Positions 60,653-64,000 of a stretch of DNA of 64,000 bases are shown here, piece by piece. The notes below the pieces were generated by a model. It did no database searches and was not told the origin of the DNA. It saw nothing but the letters and a program-made list of their open reading frames with translations. Origin of the DNA: Neorhizobium galegae bv. officinalis (GTDB taxonomy: Bacteria > Pseudomonadota > Alphaproteobacteria > Rhizobiales > Rhizobiaceae). Position numbers and translations under genes: made by a program. The DNA lies in assembly GCA_000985875.1 (NCBI GenBank), contig CCRI01000004.1, positions 248,001 to 312,000 on the forward strand, read 5' to 3'. Each line of letters opens with the position of its first letter. Within the stretch, counting starts at the first letter, position 1.

Positions 60653-60668
60653 GCGGGTATATACCCGC
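60653..60668. promoter_or_regulatory. MarR operator before its own gene
   Basis: GCGGGTATATACCCGC is a perfect 16-bp palindrome ending 4 bp before the MarR start codon, sharing its 14-bp core with the MFS-side operator. Occupation would block MarR translation start region and promoter, giving autoregulation. Confidence 0.8.
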
Positions 60669-60866
60669 GGTTCGATCTGCGCAAGAGGGTTGCATCAGAA
60701 GCAGGTGCGTTCCGGAATGAAGCAGGCCGGCTGCGAGAAACTCCTCCGGAGGGCGAAAAGAACCTCCCGGCTTAAAGCTTCCTCAACAAGAATAGGCGAC
60801 TATCCCGGCACTATTCCATCCTGTTGTTCTGCGTAAAATGGAGTTGACCATGCCGGAGTTCGGCAA

Positions 60867-62252
60867 GTGAAGGGTCTGAAGTTCCGGTTTTCCAAGAAGC
60901 TTGTCTTCATCCTCATGGGCAGCATCGTCGTGCTCGGCGGTGGCAGCGGTGCGGCGGCGGTGCTCATCGGCACGGACAAGATCCTCGGCCCCTCCTATCT
61001 GGAGATCAACGGGCTCGAATGCACCGCGCTGGAAACGGTCAAGATCAAGCGGGACCAGCGTTACTGGGTACGCAAATATGTGGTGAGCGACGAGGCCGGT
61101 GACGGTCTGGCGCGCATCCGCACGGCCTTGCGCGTCGCCAAGGCGGTCCAGGAGAAGGAAAAGGCCGATCTCGTCCAGGTGGCGATGATCGACAAGGCAG
61201 GTCCCCGCGATCGGGCCCAGATGCGCGGCCGCGCGATCGGCGCCCAGGTCGTCTATATTCCCGATCCCAAGAAGGCGCCCGAGGGCACCGACGCACAGCC
61301 CTATTCGGCATATTACCTCGACGGCACCGCCAATTCGAACGGCGAATATTACGGCATGCGCGTCGATCTGCCGCTCGAGGATGTCGAGGCGCTCACCGCC
61401 CGGCTGACCGACCATGCCGATTGCGTCGGCCCTGTCGTCGCCACGCCGGAAGGCGAACACGGCCAGAAGCCGAAGGCTGACGGTCACGGCGCGCCGAGCG
61501 CACCCGCCGGCCACGGCGAACCGGTCGCCAGTAGTCATGGCGCCGCCCCTGCGGACGGTCACGGCGCTCCGGCCGAGGGACAGGGCGGCGAGGTTGCGGC
61601 CAAGGAGAGCGGCGGCTTCCTCAGTTCCGTCACCGGCATGATCTTCGGCTCCGGGAAGGAAGCACCCGCGCAAGGCCATGCACCCGCTGGCAATCCCGCC
61701 GCCGCTGAAACCCATGCGGCTGCCCCGGCTGCTGCTGCCCCCCCAGCCCCGGCCGCCGACGCGCATGCGGCGCCCGCGGCACCGAACAAGTCCGTTGCCA
61801 ACAATCAGGCCCTCGATCAGAGCAAGGGCAACCACAAACCGGCCACACCTGCCCAGGTCGCATCCGCAGAACCGAAAAAGGAAGAGGGCGGGTTTCTCGC
61901 CTCGGTAATGGGCATGTTCTCCGGTGGCGGGGAACAGGAGAAACCCGGCGCAGCCCCGGCCGCTGCCAAGGCATCGGAACCCGCGCCCGCGCCCCGCACG
62001 TCTGCGGAAGGCGGCAAGCGCTGGTCGAAGCAGACCGATGGCGACGCCGTTCGTTCCGACGCCAAGCCGCCCGAAACGCCGCATGCCGAAGCGGCTCCGG
62101 CAAAGCCCGCCGGCGCCACGGACGCCGACGCTGCCGGTGCCGAATGGCTGGCCAAGCTCAGGGGCCAGGCGGCTCCGGCCGCGCCCGCGAAACCCGCCCA
62201 GGCGGCGTCGGCTTCGGATGCGAAGGATCCGGCCGGGAAGGTCGTGCATTGA
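60867..62252 (+). CDS. Membrane-anchored His/Ala/Pro-rich protein with internal repeat, unknown function
   Basis: A 461-residue protein not assigned to a family. A basic start (MKGLKFRFSKK) and one membrane helix (about 13-35) give a type II anchor. Residues 43-190 form a globular part with Cys52 and Cys186, one before each end and possibly paired. From 195 on it is low-complexity Ala/Pro/Gly/His/Lys sequence with two copies of an amphipathic motif, GGFLSSVTGMIFGSG (249-263) and GGFLASVMGMFSGGG (341-355). GTG start; no clear ribosome site. Composition suggests an extended periplasmic tail. Confidence 0.7.
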   Translation: MKGLKFRFSKKLVFILMGSIVVLGGGSGAAAVLIGTDKILGPSYLEINGLECTALETVKIKRDQRYWVRKYVVSDEAGDGLARIRTALRVAKAVQEKEKADLVQVAMIDKAGPRDRAQMRGRAIGAQVVYIPDPKKAPEGTDAQPYSAYYLDGTANSNGEYYGMRVDLPLEDVEALTARLTDHADCVGPVVATPEGEHGQKPKADGHGAPSAPAGHGEPVASSHGAAPADGHGAPAEGQGGEVAAKESGGFLSSVTGMIFGSGKEAPAQGHAPAGNPAAAETHAAAPAAAAPPAPAADAHAAPAAPNKSVANNQALDQSKGNHKPATPAQVASAEPKKEEGGFLASVMGMFSGGGEQEKPGAAPAAAKASEPAPAPRTSAEGGKRWSKQTDGDAVRSDAKPPETPHAEAAPAKPAGATDADAAGAEWLAKLRGQAAPAAPAKPAQAASASDAKDPAGKVVH

Positions 62253-62278
62253 GAGGGGAGTAACCCGAGCTCTCTGCC

Positions 62279-62313
62279 GTCATCCTCGGGCTCGGGTTAA
62301 GCCCGAGGATGAC
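62279..62313. repeat. Palindromic repeat GTCATCCTCGGGC
   Basis: GTCATCCTCGGGC and GCCCGAGGATGAC are perfect 13-bp arms around a 9-bp loop, between the convergent unknown-protein gene and lysS, followed by a partial third copy (CGAGGGTGACG). It resembles a common rhizobial short palindromic repeat and could also act as a two-way terminator. Confidence 0.65.
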
Positions 62314-62365
62314 CCGAGGACGAGGGTGACGACCGTAGTGGCCTTGGTGGCGGAGGCGAACCCTA

Positions 62366-63865
62366 TCAATCCGCCTTGGCGCGCCGTGCCGGGAACAGGA
62401 TCACGTCGCGGATAGACGGTGAGTCCGTCAGCAGCATCACGAGGCGATCGACGCCGATGCCAAGGCCGCCCGCGGGGGGCATGCCCTGGTCGATGGCATC
62501 CAGGAATTCGTCGTCGAGCTGCTTGTCCTTTTCGCCGCGGGCATGGGCCTGTTCGAGCTGCTCGACCATGCGCTTGCGCTGCTCTTCCGGGTCGTTGAGT
62601 TCGGAGAATGCGTTGCCCAGTTCCCAGGCGTTGCAATAGGTCTCGAAGCGCTCGACGAGGCGCGGTTCGCCCGGCACTTCCTTGGCGAAGGGCGAGATAT
62701 CCTTCGGGAAATGCGTCACGTGGCTTGGCTGGATCAGCGTGGCCTCGACCTTTTCCTCGAAGATGAAGGCGAGGCATTCGCCCCAGGTCCAGTCCTTCTC
62801 GACCGCGAAACCGGCAGCCTTGGCGGCGGTGCGGGCTTCCTCGTCGGTCTTCATGCTCAAGAAGTCGATGCCGGTGGCTTCCTTAACGGCGTCGGGCATC
62901 GGCACGCGCTTGAACGGGCCCTTGAAGGACAATTCCTTGTCGCCGAACTTCACTTCGGTCGTGCCGTGGATGGTCATGGCAAGCGTCGAGAACATGCGCT
63001 CGACGAGGTCCATGATGTCCTCGTAGTCGGCATAGGCCCAGTAGCACTCCATCATCGTGAATTCGGGGTTGTGCCGGGTCGAAACGCCTTCGTTGCGAAA
63101 ATTGCGGTTGATCTCGAACACCTTGTCGGTGAGGCCGGAGACCAGCGTGCGCTTCAAGAACAGTTCCGGCGCGATGCGCAGGTACATGTCGAGCTTCAGC
63201 GTGTTGTGATGCGTCTTGAACGGCTCGGCGGTGGCGCCGCCATAGACCGAGTGCAGCATCGGCGTCTCGACTTCCATGAAGCCGTCGTTTTCCATGAAGC
63301 GGCGAATGCCGGAGACGATGCGGCTGCGCTGCTGGAAGCGGAGCTTCGACTCGTCGTTGGTCATGATGTCGAGATGGCGCTTGCGGTAGCGCAGCTCGAT
63401 ATCCGACAGGCCGTGCCACTTCTCCGGCATGGGGAGCAGCGACTTGGTGAGCATGGTGATGTTCTGGGCGTTGATCGTCAGTTCGCCGCGCTTGGTGCGG
63501 CGCACGACGCCGGTGACGCCGATAATGTCGCCGATGTCGATCATCGGCAGCAGGTCGCGTGCTTCCTGCGGTGTAGTGTCCTTGTGGGAGAAGATCTGCA
63601 CCTTGCCCGACGCGTCATGGACGTCCATGAACATGCCGGAATTGCGCGAGGAATAGACCCGGCCGGCAACGGTGACGATGTCCTGCGTCTCGACGTCCGC
63701 CTCGAGGTTTTTGTATTTCTCGGCCAGTTCCGCATTGGTCATCGTCCGGTGGAAATGCGCCGGATAGACGTCACCGATCTTTTCGCGAAGGATGGCGAGT
63801 TTTTGCGCGCGCACCTGCGTGGCGTCGGAGGAGAGGGCGGTTTCGTTGGTCGTGTTCTCGGTCAT
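62366..63865 (-). CDS. lysS: Lysyl-tRNA synthetase, class II
   Basis: A 499-residue class II lysyl-tRNA synthetase. The N-terminal OB-fold anticodon domain (about 60-170, VAGRVYSSRNSGMFMDVHDA) is followed by the catalytic core: motif 1 FMENDGFMEVETPMLHSVYG, motif 2 FEINRNFRNEGVSTRHNPEF, and motif 3 GGLGIGVDRLVMLL with the final FPARR. The length is typical. An AAGGCGAGAC ribosome site precedes the ATG. Housekeeping gene, indicating chromosomal location. Confidence 0.96.
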   Translation of the reverse strand: MTENTTNETALSSDATQVRAQKLAILREKIGDVYPAHFHRTMTNAELAEKYKNLEADVETQDIVTVAGRVYSSRNSGMFMDVHDASGKVQIFSHKDTTPQEARDLLPMIDIGDIIGVTGVVRRTKRGELTINAQNITMLTKSLLPMPEKWHGLSDIELRYRKRHLDIMTNDESKLRFQQRSRIVSGIRRFMENDGFMEVETPMLHSVYGGATAEPFKTHHNTLKLDMYLRIAPELFLKRTLVSGLTDKVFEINRNFRNEGVSTRHNPEFTMMECYWAYADYEDIMDLVERMFSTLAMTIHGTTEVKFGDKELSFKGPFKRVPMPDAVKEATGIDFLSMKTDEEARTAAKAAGFAVEKDWTWGECLAFIFEEKVEATLIQPSHVTHFPKDISPFAKEVPGEPRLVERFETYCNAWELGNAFSELNDPEEQRKRMVEQLEQAHARGEKDKQLDDEFLDAIDQGMPPAGGLGIGVDRLVMLLTDSPSIRDVILFPARRAKAD

Positions 63866-63923
63866 CGTGTCTCGCCTTTTTCGGGCAGGTTTGTGTTGTT
63901 TCGCCGGTGCGGCTGGCTCGGCG

Positions 63924-63978
63924 TAACCCTCCCCCTTGTGGGGAGGGTCGGAGCGAAGCGACGGGGAGGGGTTTTCTT
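63924..63978. repeat. RIME-like palindromic repeat, shorter variant
   Basis: ACCCTCCCC-CTTGT-GGGGAGGGT hairpin (63926-63948) followed by a shortened tail GGAGCGAAGCG-ACGGGGAGGGG. It shares the left hairpin and the GGAGCGAAG interior with the full copies at 5011 and 24318 but lacks the GCCGGCAGGCGGG segment. It lies upstream of lysS. Confidence 0.7.
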
Positions 63979-64000
63979 GGATGTTAGGAAGAAAGGCCCC

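Overview
The window is a GC-rich, densely coded stretch of alphaproteobacterial DNA, almost certainly from the Rhizobiaceae (Rhizobium/Agrobacterium/Neorhizobium-like; genus not decided). The reasons are the PhyR-NepR-EcfG general stress locus with GGAAC-N16/17-CGTT promoters, palindromic intergenic repeats of rhizobial type, and a high load of ABC importers mixed with housekeeping genes (lysS, nth, tal), which points to a chromosome rather than a plasmid. No rRNA, tRNA, insertion sequence, prophage or CRISPR array was seen.

Layout. 1-6.6 kb: 5' part of an aldehyde dehydrogenase gene with an XRE-cupin regulator, two small VOC and SRPBCC proteins, gcdH with a divergent LysR regulator, and an amidase. 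6.7-15 kb: one long operon with a LacI regulator, a polyamine-type ABC importer, a nucleoside hydrolase, adenine deaminase and a phosphoribosyltransferase, read here as purine nucleoside uptake and salvage. 15-27.7 kb: an M19 dipeptidase and two successive Dpp/Opp-type importers; the second (binding protein, two permeases, amidase) has no ATPases of its own. 27.7-32.7 kb: the general stress response region, with DUF883 and DUF1469-like membrane proteins, a receiver-only protein, ecfG, nepR, phyR, a DUF1328 peptide, an HWE kinase and a predicted EcfG-driven small RNA. 32.7-39.8 kb: a third peptide importer split between two divergent units, with an M20 amidohydrolase and a fused double ATPase. 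39.9-40.7 kb: a VbhA/Fic toxin-antitoxin pair. 40.8-50.1 kb: a SorC-controlled polyol operon (ABC importer, mannitol 2-dehydrogenase, HAD phosphatase, FGGY kinase). 50.1-64 kb: mostly cellular functions: an FtsI-type transpeptidase, an EI24 protein, nth, DUF2244, an Ada-like methyltransferase, PilZ, a second SorC regulator divergent from tal, a SAM methyltransferase, a MarR/MFS pair with matching operators, a His/Ala/Pro-rich membrane-anchored protein, and lysS.

How it fits together. Most of the window takes up and degrades scarce organic compounds (purines, peptides and amides, polyols), with a local regulator beside most modules. The central stress locus is unusually readable. Four exact EcfG promoter motifs lie in about 5 kb. 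Two GGAAC boxes sit in one perfect palindrome between phyR and nepR. A fourth promoter points away from all genes into a 349-bp gap that folds as a C-rich-loop small RNA ending in a terminator-like hairpin; this is the best candidate for something undescribed.
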